Shown: positions 25,334 through 34,607, counted from the first letter of the stretch. The stretch: 64,000 nucleotides of DNA from Mycolicibacterium sp. J2 (GCF_026240945.1 NZ_JAPFPY010000004.1:147883-211882); one strand, 5' to 3'. Notes: generated by a model from the letters alone, not told the origin. Made by a program: numbers and translations.

Positions 25334-27304
25334 CTATTTGGGCTCGACGGTGCCGGAGCTGATGGCGTCCTTTTCCCGATGCTCGTCGGCATCCGGGATG
25401 TGCTCGGGGTGCAGCATCTCGGCATAGCGCAACTTCTCGGGGATGCCGAACCCGTCCACCAGTAGCTCGGCGTGCGGGCGCAGCTTGCGGCAGCGGTCGT
25501 TGATGGCCCGGGTGACGGCCTTGGCGCGCTCGGTGGACAGGAAGCGGTGCTCCACAAACCACGCCTTGTCCTCGTCGATGATGCTCAGCGCGTACAGGTC
25601 ACACACCAATTCCAGGATCTCGCGCGCGGTTGGGTCCTCGCAGGTGTCGATGCCGGCGACAAAGGCCTCCAGCACGATCCGGTCGATGTGCGCGGTCGCG
25701 GCGTGCAGCACGTGGTCCTGTACGGCGTTGAAGGCGTCGAACGGGCTCACCTCCTTGGCCTTGCCCTGCAGCCGGCGCGCCACCGTGGACAGCAGGTACT
25801 GCTCGCGGTCCTCAAACATCTGGACCTGGGTGCCGCGGTTGAACAGGCTGCCTTCCTCCTCGTTGTCCTGGCGGGTGTCGAGGATGGTCTGCATGATCGT
25901 CTCGGCGGCGGTCCGTTTCATCACCCGCTCGCCGGCGAAGTTCGCCGCGAACCGTACCCACTCCACCGGGCTCATGCCCTTGATGTCGTCGGCATAGGCG
26001 GTCAGCAGTTCCTTGGCCACCAGCTGGGTCAGCACATGGTTGTCACCCTCGAAGGTGGTGAACACGTCGATATCCCCGCGCAGTGCGATCAACCGGTTCT
26101 CGGCCAGATAACCTGCGCCGCCGCAGGCCTCACGAGCCTCGGAGATCGCCCGGCTGGCATGCCAGGTATTGGCCGCCTTGAGCCCGGCCGCCCGGGCTTC
26201 CAGCTCGCGCTGCTCCTCGGCATCGGGGAAGTCCGACGACTGCAGCTCGTGCAGCTTGGCCACCAGTTCGTTCTGCGCGAACTGCAGTGCATAGGACTTG
26301 GCGATCAGCGGGAACAACCGGCGCTGATGCACCAGGTAATCCATGATGAGCACCTCGCCGTCGTCGTCAGGTGCGCTGAACTGCCTGCGCTGCAGCGCAT
26401 ATCGCGTCGCGATGTCCAGTGCCACCCGTGCCGCGGCGGCGGCGCTGCCGCCGACGGTGACCCGGCCCCGGATCAGGGTGCCCAGCATGGTGAAAAACCG
26501 CCGGCCGGGGTTCTCGATGGGCGAGGAGTAGGTGCCGTCCTCGGCGACGTCGGCGTATTTGTTGAGCAGGTTCTCCCGCGGGATGCGGACCTGGTCGAAT
26601 TGGATGCGGCCGTTGTCGACGCCGGGCAGGCCGCCCTTGTAATGGCAGTCCGACGTCGTGACGCCGGGCAGGTCGTTGCCCTGCTCGTCACGGATCGGCA
26701 CCACGAAACAGTGCACACCGTGGCCCTCACCCTTGGTGATGAGCTGGGCGAAAACCGCTGCCACGCGCGCGGTTTCGGCCGCCCCGCCGATATAGTCCTT
26801 GCGGGCGCTCGGGGTGGGGGAGTCGATGACGAACTCCTGGGTGGCCGGGTCATAGGTGGCGGTGGTCTCCAGGGACTGCACATCGCTGCCGTGGCCGGTC
26901 TCGGTCATCGCGAAACAACCCAACAGGTCGAGGTCGATGATCTTGCGGACGTACGCCTTGTGATGTCGCTCGGTGCCCAGGTTCTCGATCGCGCCACCGA
27001 ACAGGCCCCACTGCACTCCGGCCTTGACCATCAGCGACAAGTCGCTCATGGCCAGCATCTCGATACGGGTGACCGCCGCGCCGACGTCTCCGGTGCCACC
27101 ATGCTCTTTTCGGAAGCCGTCCTCGGCGGCGCCCGCCGCGGCCATGATCTTGAGCTGTTCGCCCACCTTGGTCCGGGCGATGACGGTGTTCGGGGTGTAG
27201 TGCGGCCGGAAGATCTCGTTGGACAGGTCGGTGCGCACCGTGTTCTTCACGTCACGCCAGCGTCCGTCGAGGGTATTGCGCAGATGATCCGCGGTGGTGG
27301 TCAT
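25334..27304 (-). CDS. Acyl-CoA dehydrogenase/oxidase family protein, long form
   Basis: A 656-residue flavoprotein of the acyl-CoA dehydrogenase superfamily, with the extra C-terminal domain of acyl-CoA oxidases. FAD/substrate-binding motifs include CFAMTETGHGSDVQSLET (residues about 140-157), and EACGGAGYLAENRL with TTFEGDNHVLTQ further on; the glutamate in FEGDNHV lies where acyl-CoA oxidases keep the catalytic base. The length and C-terminal extension favour an acyl-CoA oxidase-like enzyme of fatty acid breakdown, but electron acceptor and chain length are not shown. ATG 27302-27304 is used; it converges on mmpL with no gap. Confidence 0.88.
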   Translation of the reverse strand: MTTTADHLRNTLDGRWRDVKNTVRTDLSNEIFRPHYTPNTVIARTKVGEQLKIMAAAGAAEDGFRKEHGGTGDVGAAVTRIEMLAMSDLSLMVKAGVQWGLFGGAIENLGTERHHKAYVRKIIDLDLLGCFAMTETGHGSDVQSLETTATYDPATQEFVIDSPTPSARKDYIGGAAETARVAAVFAQLITKGEGHGVHCFVVPIRDEQGNDLPGVTTSDCHYKGGLPGVDNGRIQFDQVRIPRENLLNKYADVAEDGTYSSPIENPGRRFFTMLGTLIRGRVTVGGSAAAAARVALDIATRYALQRRQFSAPDDDGEVLIMDYLVHQRRLFPLIAKSYALQFAQNELVAKLHELQSSDFPDAEEQRELEARAAGLKAANTWHASRAISEAREACGGAGYLAENRLIALRGDIDVFTTFEGDNHVLTQLVAKELLTAYADDIKGMSPVEWVRFAANFAGERVMKRTAAETIMQTILDTRQDNEEEGSLFNRGTQVQMFEDREQYLLSTVARRLQGKAKEVSPFDAFNAVQDHVLHAATAHIDRIVLEAFVAGIDTCEDPTAREILELVCDLYALSIIDEDKAWFVEHRFLSTERAKAVTRAINDRCRKLRPHAELLVDGFGIPEKLRYAEMLHPEHIPDADEHREKDAISSGTVEPK

Positions 27305-27404
27305 ACCCGAACTTAGCCCGTCGACGCGTTCCACAAACGTGACTCTGGCAACGCAGGTCCACCTGAGTTTCGAGATGTCACATCCGACGCGTTCAATATC
27401 TGCC

Positions 27405-28115
27405 ATGGCCGAGGTCGAGCTGCCCCACGACAGCGATCACACCCACCCCGACGTGAGCGGCGGCTGGTTGCGCGCGGCAACGTTCGGTGCGATGGACGGC
27501 TTGGTCTCCAACACCGCCCTGATCGCCGGGGTGGCCGCGGGTGCGAGCACGCATGCCGTGGTGCTGTCCGGGGTGGCCGGGCTGCTGGCCGGGGCGTTCT
27601 CGATGGCGCTGGGCGAGTACACGTCGGTGACCACAGCCAACGAGCAGATCGACGCAGAGGTCAACGTCGAGCGCCGGTCCTTCGCGCTGAATCCGCGGGC
27701 GGAGCGTGCCGAGCTGGTGGGCATGTTCGAGAACATGGGATTGTCGAGGGACACGGCCGAGCGTGCCACCGAGGAACTGCACGGCGACGAGACCAAGGCC
27801 ATCAACTTCCACCTGATCCAGGAACTGGGTGTCGACCCGTCGGAGAAACCGTCCCCGCGGGTGGCGGCCGTGTCGTCGTTCCTGATGTTCGCCATCGGCG
27901 CGATCATCCCGCTGATCCCATACCTGCTGGGTTTCGAGTCGTTGCCGGCCGGCCTGATCTGCGGCGGCATCGGGTTGTTGGTCGCCGGCGGGCTGGCCGC
28001 ATTCGTCACCAAACAGCGAGTCTGGTTCGGGTCCTTGCGCCAGTTGCTGTTTGGGGCCATCGCGATCGGTGCTACCTATGTCGTCGGGTCGGCAATCGGT
28101 ACCGTCATCGGGTGA
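27405..28115 (+). CDS. VIT1/CCC1-family Fe2+/Mn2+ transporter
   Basis: A 236-residue membrane protein of the vacuolar iron transporter family, which moves Fe2+ and/or Mn2+. The N-terminal motif FGAMDGLVSNTALIAGVAAG and SMALGEYTSV are the family signatures, a cytoplasmic acidic helical region with several Glu (about residues 85-140) matches the metal-binding domain, and the C-terminal half holds further TM helices (AAVSSFLMFAIGAIIPLIPY and later). The ATG at 27405 follows a CAATAT hexamer by 5 bases. It overlaps the next gene by 4 bp. Confidence 0.88.
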   Translation: MAEVELPHDSDHTHPDVSGGWLRAATFGAMDGLVSNTALIAGVAAGASTHAVVLSGVAGLLAGAFSMALGEYTSVTTANEQIDAEVNVERRSFALNPRAERAELVGMFENMGLSRDTAERATEELHGDETKAINFHLIQELGVDPSEKPSPRVAAVSSFLMFAIGAIIPLIPYLLGFESLPAGLICGGIGLLVAGGLAAFVTKQRVWFGSLRQLLFGAIAIGATYVVGSAIGTVIG

Positions 28116-29203
28116 CCGATCGTAAGCCTTTCGCTCTGCTCCTGACGGCGGTGCTGGTGCTCGCCGGTTGTACCGGCGCGCCGGCGCCGGCCTCGCAACT
28201 GGCGTTCCTGGGCAAGATCGAGCTGGCGCACGGTCTGTTGTTCGCCGACACCACGGTCGGTGGCCTTTCCGGTATCACCTACGACGCCGGCCGCGACCGG
28301 TACTACGTGATCAGCGATGACCGCTCGGAGAAGAACCCGGCCCGGTTCTACACCATGAGCATCGCGTTGTCCGGGGGCAATCTGGCGCGGGTGGACCTGC
28401 TGGGATCGACCTCGCTGCGCAACACCGACGGTCAGCCGTTCCCGCACCGGTCGGCCACCACCGTGCCGCCGGACCCCGAAGGCATCGCTTTCGACGCGCG
28501 CCGTCAGCAGCTGTACTGGTCCAGTGAAGGCGAGCGGATCGTCAAGCCGGACACCGCACCGGTGCTGCTCGATCCGTGGGTGCGCATCGCCGGCCTGGAC
28601 GGCTCCTTCCACGGCCAGTTCACCCTGCCACCGGAACTGCACATGTCGACCGCCGATGCGGGGCCACGCAAGAACCAGGCCTTGGAAGGGCTGACACTGG
28701 CTCCCGACGGGACCGCGCTGTGGGCCGGGATGGAGGAGCCGGGCTTCAACGACGGACCGGTGCCTACGGCCGATCACGGCGCGCTGACCAGGATCACCCG
28801 GCTCGATCCGGTGACGCGGCAGCCGACGGGACAGTATGCCTACCCGCTGGATCCGGTCACCTCCGGCGACGGCGGCGGCAACGGGCTGTCGGATCTGGTG
28901 GCGCTGGACGCCGAGGACTTCCTGGTGATCGAGCGCGGTCATGGCACCCGCACGTCGGTGCGGATCTTCCGGGCCAGCGTCGCGGGCGCCGACGACATCC
29001 TGGGCCGGCCGTCCTCGGCGGGCGCGGTTCCGATGCGCAAGACCCTGCTCGACGACCTCTCGGCGACGGTGCACTCGGTCGACAACGTCGAGGGAATCAC
29101 CTTGGGCCCCAAGCTGCCCGATGGCCGTCAGTCGGTGGTCATGGTGACCGACGACAATTTCTCGCCCGATCAGGTGACCCAGTTGTTGGCCTTCGCATTG
29201 TGA
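28112..29203 (+). CDS. Phytase-like beta-propeller lipoprotein
   Basis: A 363-residue exported lipoprotein: signal ALLLTAVLVLAGC with an LAGC lipobox (Cys about residue 19). The mature part matches the esterase-like/phytase-like domain: G-G-L-S-G-I-T-Y-D, YYVISDD, DPEGIAFD, LYWSSEGE, LEGLTLAPDG and NVEGITLGP repeats arranged as beta-propeller blades. Activity is unproven; a surface phosphoesterase or sugar/phosphate-binding role is possible. Its GTG overlaps the VIT gene stop, but no functional link is obvious. Confidence 0.8.
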   Translation: MTDRKPFALLLTAVLVLAGCTGAPAPASQLAFLGKIELAHGLLFADTTVGGLSGITYDAGRDRYYVISDDRSEKNPARFYTMSIALSGGNLARVDLLGSTSLRNTDGQPFPHRSATTVPPDPEGIAFDARRQQLYWSSEGERIVKPDTAPVLLDPWVRIAGLDGSFHGQFTLPPELHMSTADAGPRKNQALEGLTLAPDGTALWAGMEEPGFNDGPVPTADHGALTRITRLDPVTRQPTGQYAYPLDPVTSGDGGGNGLSDLVALDAEDFLVIERGHGTRTSVRIFRASVAGADDILGRPSSAGAVPMRKTLLDDLSATVHSVDNVEGITLGPKLPDGRQSVVMVTDDNFSPDQVTQLLAFAL

Positions 29204-29206
29204 GGC

Positions 29207-29815
29207 TCAGCTGTGCGATGGCGCGCGAAGCGCCGAACCTTCACCGGGGTGGGCGATGGCGAGCAGGGCGTGGGCGGGTGTGTCGTCGACCAGTAGCCAG
29301 CGGTGTGGCAGGTCGGCAGGGTGGCTCACCAGATCCCCTGGTTGGAGGCGAACGGTCGGATGCCCGGAGATCTCGACGTCCAATACACCGCTGATGAGAT
29401 AGACGGCCAGCTCGCCGGGAAGCTCGAACCATTCGGAAATGTATTGGCCTGGTTCGATGCGGTAGTCGATGACCTCCAGTGGATTGCCCGGCTGCATCAC
29501 CAACGCCCTGCCGATGGCGGCATCGGCCCGGTTGGCCACCGGGATGGGTCGGCCCTCACCGGCCCGGATCACCGAGACGCGAGACGCCGGGGGTGCGGGC
29601 AGTAGCGCTCCTGGCAGGACGTCGAGGGCATCCGCGAGGCGATAGGTGGTGATCATCGACGGTGCGCTGACGCCGCGCTCGATCTGGCTCAGGAAGGGTT
29701 GGCTGACGCCGGAGCGGCGCGCCAGTTCCCGCATTGATAGGCCTGACTTCTCACGAAGGCTTTTCACGGTGGCGCCGATCATGGCATTCAGTGCGCTTTC
29801 GTCCGGCTGTGTCAT
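29207..29815 (-). CDS. XRE-family regulator with C-terminal cupin
   Basis: A 202-residue regulator: an XRE HTH in residues 12-66 (SMRELARRSGVSQPFLSQIERG) and a cupin sensor in residues 120-190 (FELPGELAVYLISGVLDVEI, then LQPGDLVSHPADLPHRW). Such proteins typically sense small metabolites such as amines or nucleobase-derived compounds. It is divergent from an NCS1 permease, with a 10-bp-arm palindrome in between, so it is the likely local regulator of the permease/oxygenase genes. Confidence 0.87.
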   Translation of the reverse strand: MTQPDESALNAMIGATVKSLREKSGLSMRELARRSGVSQPFLSQIERGVSAPSMITTYRLADALDVLPGALLPAPPASRVSVIRAGEGRPIPVANRADAAIGRALVMQPGNPLEVIDYRIEPGQYISEWFELPGELAVYLISGVLDVEISGHPTVRLQPGDLVSHPADLPHRWLLVDDTPAHALLAIAHPGEGSALRAPSHS

Positions 29816-29870
29816 CCCGATTCCTCACATGCTCGTAACCTCAAGCGAACGTCCATGACATTCAAAACAG

Positions 29871-29901
29871 CCATATTGATCGCTCATAACAATCAATATG
29901 G
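29871..29901. promoter_or_regulatory. Palindromic operator of the NCS1/oxygenase cluster
   Basis: CCATATTGAT (29871-29880) and ATCAATATGG (29892-29901) are perfect inverted 10-bp arms 11 bases apart, between the divergent XRE-cupin and NCS1 genes. The centre-to-centre distance is about two helical turns, suited to a dimeric regulator. The position, 52 bases before the permease ATG, covers a plausible promoter. Confidence 0.7.
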
Positions 29902-29931
29902 AGTGCGCTGAGTCGAAGACCGAGCGCACTC
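29901..29931 (+). other. Hairpin in the leader of the NCS1 permease gene
   Basis: GAGTGCGCT (29901-29909) and AGCGCACTC (29923-29931) form a perfect 9-bp stem with a 13-base loop, 22 bases before the permease ATG and just upstream of its GGGAG ribosome-binding site (29941-29945). It could modulate translation or protect the transcript; function is inferred. Confidence 0.5.
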
Positions 29932-29952
29932 CCAGAGCTCGGGAGTGTGTCG

Positions 29953-31341
29953 ATGGCGATCGACCTGGAACGGACTGTATCCCAGGCCGGGGTAGGCGTG
30001 ATTGGTAAAGGCAGTCGTGTGATCGAGCAGCACGGCATTGACCGGATCCCGGACAGCGAACGCCGGGGCACCCCGCGCCAGGTCGGCCTGATGTGGAGCG
30101 GTGTCGTACTGAACGTCCAGGTGGTGGTCTACGGCGCGCTTCTGGTCACCTTCGGTCTCAATATCTGGCAATGCGTCGCCGCGATCGTCATCGGCAACCT
30201 CACGTGGATCGTCGCCGGACTGTGCAGCCTGGCCGGGCCGGCGGCCGGAACCACCACCTTCACCGTCAACCGGGTTCCCTTCGGCAGGCTCGGCAACCGC
30301 CCGCTGGCCTTCTTCAACTGGATCATGCAACTCGGATACGAGGTGCTCGACCTCGTGCTGATGACGCTCGCGGTGACCGCGTTGTTCGGGCTGGCGGGCA
30401 TCACTCTGTCGAATGCGGCGACCATCGCCATCGTGTTGGTGCTGGCGGTGATTCAGAGTGTGCTGCCGATCGTCGGACACGCCGCGATCACCCGGGTGCT
30501 GCGCACACTGATCGTCCCGTTCGGTGCGTTGTTCCTCATGCTGGCCTGGCTCACCGCCGGAAGGCTTCACCTGCAGGTCACACCGCCCGCGGACTGGGCG
30601 GTCTTCCTCGGCGGGGTCGCGCTCGCGGCCAGCGGCTCCGGTCTGGGCTGGGCACCCAACGCCGCGGACTACTCGCGGTATCTGCCCGCCGCGGTGTCCC
30701 GGCGCGGGGTGGTCGGGTGGGTGCTGATCGGTGGTGGGGTACCGCAATCCCTGTTGATGCTGCTCGGGGTCGCGGTCGCCAGCGTGGTTCCCTCGGCCAC
30801 CGATCCGGTCGGCGGCTTGCCCACCGCCTACCCCGTCTGGTTCGTGATCCCGTACCTGGTCCTGCTGGTCGTCCAGATGATCGCGCTCAACGCTGTCGAC
30901 CTCTACTCTTCCGGAGTCACGCTGCAGGCCATCGGGATTCGGGTCAGCCGGTGGCAGGCGGTGGCACTCGACGGGATCATCTGTGCCGTCGTGGGTCTGT
31001 TGGTCGTGTTGTCCGGATCGTTCATGGCCTTCGTGAGCAACTTTCTGCTGTTCATGATCGTGTGGTTGGCGCCGTGGGCCGGTGTGTTCGTCGTCGACCA
31101 CCTGCTGCGCAGGGGGCGCTATGACCCCGTCGTCCTCGAGGGCGGCGGACGGGCCTTCGCTCCGGCGGGAATCGCGGCGCAGGCCGCGGGCATGATCACC
31201 GCCCTGCTGTGGATCAACACCACCGTCTTCGTCGGGCCGTTGGCCAGCGCTGCCGGTGGTGCGGACCTGAGTGCGCCGGCCGGCTTCGCCGTGGCGGCCC
31301 TGGCTTACCTCCTGCTGGCCCGGCGCGACGCCAACCGTTGA
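29953..31341 (+). CDS. NCS1-family nucleobase/cation symporter
   Basis: A 462-residue permease with about 12 membrane segments, of the NCS1 family that takes up cytosine, uracil, allantoin, hydantoins or related heterocycles. Family features include the N-terminal G-I-D-R-I-P-D-S-E-R, FGRLGNRPLAFFNWIMQLGYE, and a W-A-P-N-A-A-D-Y-S-R-Y motif corresponding to the conserved TM6 region. ATG 29953 is preceded by GGGAG at 7 bases. It heads a tight cluster with two 2OG oxygenases (gaps 14 and 34 bp), so its substrate probably feeds those enzymes. Confidence 0.88.
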   Translation: MAIDLERTVSQAGVGVIGKGSRVIEQHGIDRIPDSERRGTPRQVGLMWSGVVLNVQVVVYGALLVTFGLNIWQCVAAIVIGNLTWIVAGLCSLAGPAAGTTTFTVNRVPFGRLGNRPLAFFNWIMQLGYEVLDLVLMTLAVTALFGLAGITLSNAATIAIVLVLAVIQSVLPIVGHAAITRVLRTLIVPFGALFLMLAWLTAGRLHLQVTPPADWAVFLGGVALAASGSGLGWAPNAADYSRYLPAAVSRRGVVGWVLIGGGVPQSLLMLLGVAVASVVPSATDPVGGLPTAYPVWFVIPYLVLLVVQMIALNAVDLYSSGVTLQAIGIRVSRWQAVALDGIICAVVGLLVVLSGSFMAFVSNFLLFMIVWLAPWAGVFVVDHLLRRGRYDPVVLEGGGRAFAPAGIAAQAAGMITALLWINTTVFVGPLASAAGGADLSAPAGFAVAALAYLLLARRDANR

Positions 31342-31355
31342 AAGGAACACGTCCC

Positions 31356-32318
31356 ATGACCATTCCCCTGATCGATCTGCAGTTGTGGCGCACCGGATCC
31401 GCATCGGAACGTGCGGCACTGGCCCGGCACGTGGACGCGGCGCTGCAGGACTCGGGCTTTCTGATGCTCGCGGGCCACGGTGTGAGTGCTGTTCTGCGCG
31501 AGGACATCCGGTCGGCGGCGCGCCGCTTCTTCGCCCTCTCCCCGGATGTCAAGGCCGGCTACGCCACCGCGGTGGGCGGTCGTGGCTGGGTCGGGCCGGG
31601 CCGGGAGGCCAACGGGTTCTACGGCGAGGATGTCGACGGCACCCGGCCGGACCTCAAGGAGAGCTACACCATGGGCCGCGATTTCCGTACCGGTGACCCA
31701 CATATCGACCAGGTGTGGTTCGCCGAAAATGTCTGGCCCGCCGAAGTTCCGGAGCTGCGCACCTTATGTGAGCGCTACGCGGCCGCGGTTCGCGAGGTCT
31801 ATGGCGACACCTTGCGATTGCTCGCCTCGGCTTTGGGCTTGCACCCGGACTGGTTCGTCGCCCAGACCCGCAAGTCGCCCCACACGTTCAACATCAACCG
31901 GTATCCGCCGTTGATGGAGACCGGTACGCCCGCACCGGGGCAGTATCGCATTGCCCCGCACACGGATTGGGGTGTGCTGACCATCCTGGACCGGCAGGCG
32001 GGGTACGGCGGCTTGGAGGTACAGAACACCGACGGCACCTGGCTGCCCGCTCCCTATGTGCCCGGCGCCTTCACGGTGAACATCGGTGATCTGATGGCGC
32101 GGTGGACGGGAGACCGGTGGCGCTCCACCCGGCACCGGGTGCTGCCACCGCGCGCCGACGCGCCGGGGGAGGAGTTGATCTCGCTGATCATGTTCCTCGA
32201 AGCGGACGCCGACGCCGTCATCAGGACGTTGCCCGCCCCGGTCGGCTCGGTCACCCATCCCGACGTCGTCGCGGGCGCATACCTCGACGAACGGGCCGCG
32301 GCAGCCACCGTCAGCTGA
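31356..32318 (+). CDS. 2-oxoglutarate/Fe(II)-dependent oxygenase, isopenicillin N synthase-like (1)
   Basis: A 320-residue non-haem iron oxygenase. The iron triad is H-T-D (in APHTDWG) with the distal His in the region STRHRVLPP; the N-terminal part (GFLMLAGHGVS) is the usual DIOX_N fold and the 2OG-binding R-x-S is replaced by an Arg near EELISLIMF. The ATG at 31356 has an AAAGGAA site 9 bases upstream. Family members hydroxylate small organic substrates using O2 and 2-oxoglutarate. Position after an NCS1 permease suggests a heterocyclic substrate such as a nucleobase or hydantoin; this is inferred. Confidence 0.87.
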   Translation: MTIPLIDLQLWRTGSASERAALARHVDAALQDSGFLMLAGHGVSAVLREDIRSAARRFFALSPDVKAGYATAVGGRGWVGPGREANGFYGEDVDGTRPDLKESYTMGRDFRTGDPHIDQVWFAENVWPAEVPELRTLCERYAAAVREVYGDTLRLLASALGLHPDWFVAQTRKSPHTFNINRYPPLMETGTPAPGQYRIAPHTDWGVLTILDRQAGYGGLEVQNTDGTWLPAPYVPGAFTVNIGDLMARWTGDRWRSTRHRVLPPRADAPGEELISLIMFLEADADAVIRTLPAPVGSVTHPDVVAGAYLDERAAAATVS

Positions 32319-32352
32319 TATCCCTGCACCATTCCCAGGAAGTGAATCACCC

Positions 32353-33387
32353 ATGAGCATTGTCGAATTCGACATCCCCACCATCGATATCGGTGCCTTC
32401 AACGATCCCGCGGCTGCTGAACCTCAGCGGGACGCGGTAGCCGCCCAGGTCGACCGCGCCGCCCGCACCGTCGGCTTCATGCAGATCGTCGGGCACGGCA
32501 TACCGGCCGCCACCCTGCACGCCTTCACCGCTGCCACCGATGCGTTCTTCGCCCTCGAGGCCGTCGTCAAAGGCGCCTATCGGTGTCCGCCGTCGGTCAA
32601 CCGCGGATACACACCGCCGAAGTCCGAAGCACTGGCCGCAAGCCTGGGGTTGGTGAGCGCGGCGGACCTGTTCGAGGCCTTCAACGTCGGCACCGAAGCC
32701 GCGCAGTATCCCGAACTCACGCTGCCGGCGACCGACTACGCCCCCAACGTCTGGCCTAGCGAGGTGCCGGGATTTGCGGTGGCCGTGGGTGATTGGTTCG
32801 CCGCGGCGGGCTCTGTCGCTCGCACCATGGTCCGGATCTTCGGACGCGCGCTGGGGCTCGGGGACGACGGTCTGGCCTCCGTCACCGACCATTCGTTGGA
32901 CGTGCTGCGGATGATCAACTATCGGCTGCCCGCACCGGAGGTGGTGCTCGAACCCGATCAGGTCGGCATGGGGGCGCATACCGACTACGGCATCGTCACG
33001 GTGCTCTGGGCCGATGCGGTACCCGGCCTGGAAGTGCTGGACGAGGACGGCCGGTGGCATCCGGTCCAGCCGGCACCCGGCGCGTTGTTGGTCAATCTCG
33101 GTGACGCACTGGCCAGATGGACCAATGACGAGTGGATATCGACGATGCACCGCGTCGCCGCTCCGCGGATCGGCGGAGTGCTGGTGCCGCGACGGTCTGC
33201 CGCGTACTTCCACGACGGCAACATCGACGCCGTGATCGCGCCGTTGTCCACCTGCGTCGGTCCCGGGCGGCCGGCCCGCTACGAGCCGGTGACCGTCGGT
33301 GAGCATCTGCGCGCGAAGCTCGCCGGTTCACGCAGCCGGGTGCTCAATCCCGGCGCGGAACGGGAGGCGGCCCGGCTGGTGCGCTGA
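32353..33387 (+). CDS. 2-oxoglutarate/Fe(II)-dependent oxygenase, isopenicillin N synthase-like (2)
   Basis: A 344-residue paralogue of the upstream enzyme: N-terminal IVEFDIPTIDIGAF and GFMQIVGHGIP, iron ligands in GAHTDYG and the distal His in STMHRVAAP, and a substrate/2OG-binding R in VPRRSAAYF. Overall layout matches the first oxygenase but the two are clearly diverged. It is 34 bp downstream, with an AGGAAG site before the ATG. Two successive oxygenations of a single imported molecule, as in thymine 7-hydroxylase chemistry, are a natural reading, but the substrate is unknown. Confidence 0.87.
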   Translation: MSIVEFDIPTIDIGAFNDPAAAEPQRDAVAAQVDRAARTVGFMQIVGHGIPAATLHAFTAATDAFFALEAVVKGAYRCPPSVNRGYTPPKSEALAASLGLVSAADLFEAFNVGTEAAQYPELTLPATDYAPNVWPSEVPGFAVAVGDWFAAAGSVARTMVRIFGRALGLGDDGLASVTDHSLDVLRMINYRLPAPEVVLEPDQVGMGAHTDYGIVTVLWADAVPGLEVLDEDGRWHPVQPAPGALLVNLGDALARWTNDEWISTMHRVAAPRIGGVLVPRRSAAYFHDGNIDAVIAPLSTCVGPGRPARYEPVTVGEHLRAKLAGSRSRVLNPGAEREAARLVR

Positions 33388-34593
33388 TCAGTCGCCGACG
33401 GTGATCGCGGCGGCCACATCCGTCAGCTCGTCGAGTTCGCTCTCCTCGGCGTCGACCCCGGTGAGGTGCCCGCGCGTGGAGAACATGACCACCGCCGCGG
33501 CCACGACGGCCGCCGCGCCCACCCAGAATGGCAGGTGCACGCTGACCTGTTCGCCGAGCACCCCGGCCAGCCACGGCGCTGCCGCCGCACCGCCGAACCG
33601 CAGGAAGCTGTATGCCGCCGACGCGACGCCTCGCTCTACCGGTGCGGCTTTCATCACCGTCTCGGTGATCAGCGTGTTGTTGATGCCGATGAACAACCCG
33701 GCCACCACCACGCCCGCGGCCAACACCGCCTTGTGGTCGGTCCACAGCGCCATCCCGACCAGCACCACGCTGAACCCCAACAGATTGAGGATCAGCACCC
33801 GCACCGTGCCGAACCGGTGCTGCAGCCGCGGGGCCACCACCACCGATGTGAACGCCAGCGCCAGACCCCAGCCGAAGAAGATCAGCCCGATCTCGCGGGC
33901 GCCCATGTCGAGCGGGAACGGCGTGAACGCCAGCAAGGTGAAGAAGCCGAAGTTGTAGAGCAGCGCGGTGACGGCCACGCCGAGCAGACCCCGGTGGCGC
34001 AGGGCGCGGAACGGGTCGGCCAGTGAGGTGGCACGTTCGGGTCGAGGTGTGGTGGGCAACAGGAAGATGGTGACCACCAGGGCGAGCGCCATCAGCGCCG
34101 ACACCCCGAAGAACGGGCCACGCCAGGAGATGCTGCCGAGCACGCCACCGACCAGCGGGCCCACCGCGATGCCCAGGCCGAGTGCCGCTTCGTAGAGGAT
34201 GATCGCTTGTGCCACCGAGCCTTTCGCGGAGCTGACGATGGTGGCCAAGGCTGTCGCGATGAACAGCGCGTTACCCAGACCCCACAGCGCTCGCCAGCCG
34301 ACGATGCCCATCACGGTGTCGCTCATCCCGGCCAGGCCGGCACCGGCGATGATGATGACCAACCCCACCAGCAGGGTGCGTTTGGGTCCGATCCGGCTCG
34401 ACACCACGCCGGTGATCAGCATGGCCACGCCCATCACCGCCATATAGCTGGTGAACAACAACGACACCTGCGACGGTGAGGCGTTCAGGTTGTCGGCGAT
34501 CGGCTTGAGGATGGGATCCACCAGACCGATACCCATGAACGCCACAACGGACGCGAAGGCGACGGCCCACACTGCTTTCGGTTGACGCCACAT
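33388..34593 (-). CDS. MFS drug/metabolite exporter, DHA type
   Basis: A 401-residue, 12-helix major facilitator protein. The conserved motif A region reads G-x-x-S-S-R-I-G-P-K-R-T after TM2 and the antiporter motif C-like LGLGIAVGPLVGGVLGS in TM5 supports a proton/drug antiporter. It is 14 bp downstream of a MarR gene on the same strand, which suggests a MarR-controlled efflux pump. The stop is immediately followed by the convergent oxygenase stop. Substrate unknown. Confidence 0.87.
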   Translation of the reverse strand: MWRQPKAVWAVAFASVVAFMGIGLVDPILKPIADNLNASPSQVSLLFTSYMAVMGVAMLITGVVSSRIGPKRTLLVGLVIIIAGAGLAGMSDTVMGIVGWRALWGLGNALFIATALATIVSSAKGSVAQAIILYEAALGLGIAVGPLVGGVLGSISWRGPFFGVSALMALALVVTIFLLPTTPRPERATSLADPFRALRHRGLLGVAVTALLYNFGFFTLLAFTPFPLDMGAREIGLIFFGWGLALAFTSVVVAPRLQHRFGTVRVLILNLLGFSVVLVGMALWTDHKAVLAAGVVVAGLFIGINNTLITETVMKAAPVERGVASAAYSFLRFGGAAAAPWLAGVLGEQVSVHLPFWVGAAAVVAAAVVMFSTRGHLTGVDAEESELDELTDVAAAITVGD

Positions 34594-34607
34594 GGCGAGC
34601 AGAACTC

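Noticed and set aside
25472..27316. 614-codon plus-strand open frame
   Set aside because: It is antisense to the acyl-CoA oxidase-like gene, has no recognisable domain, and reflects the lack of stops in high-GC opposite strands.
29893..31419. 508-codon minus-strand open frame
   Set aside because: It is antisense to the NCS1 permease; composition is His/Arg/Asp-rich with no domain.
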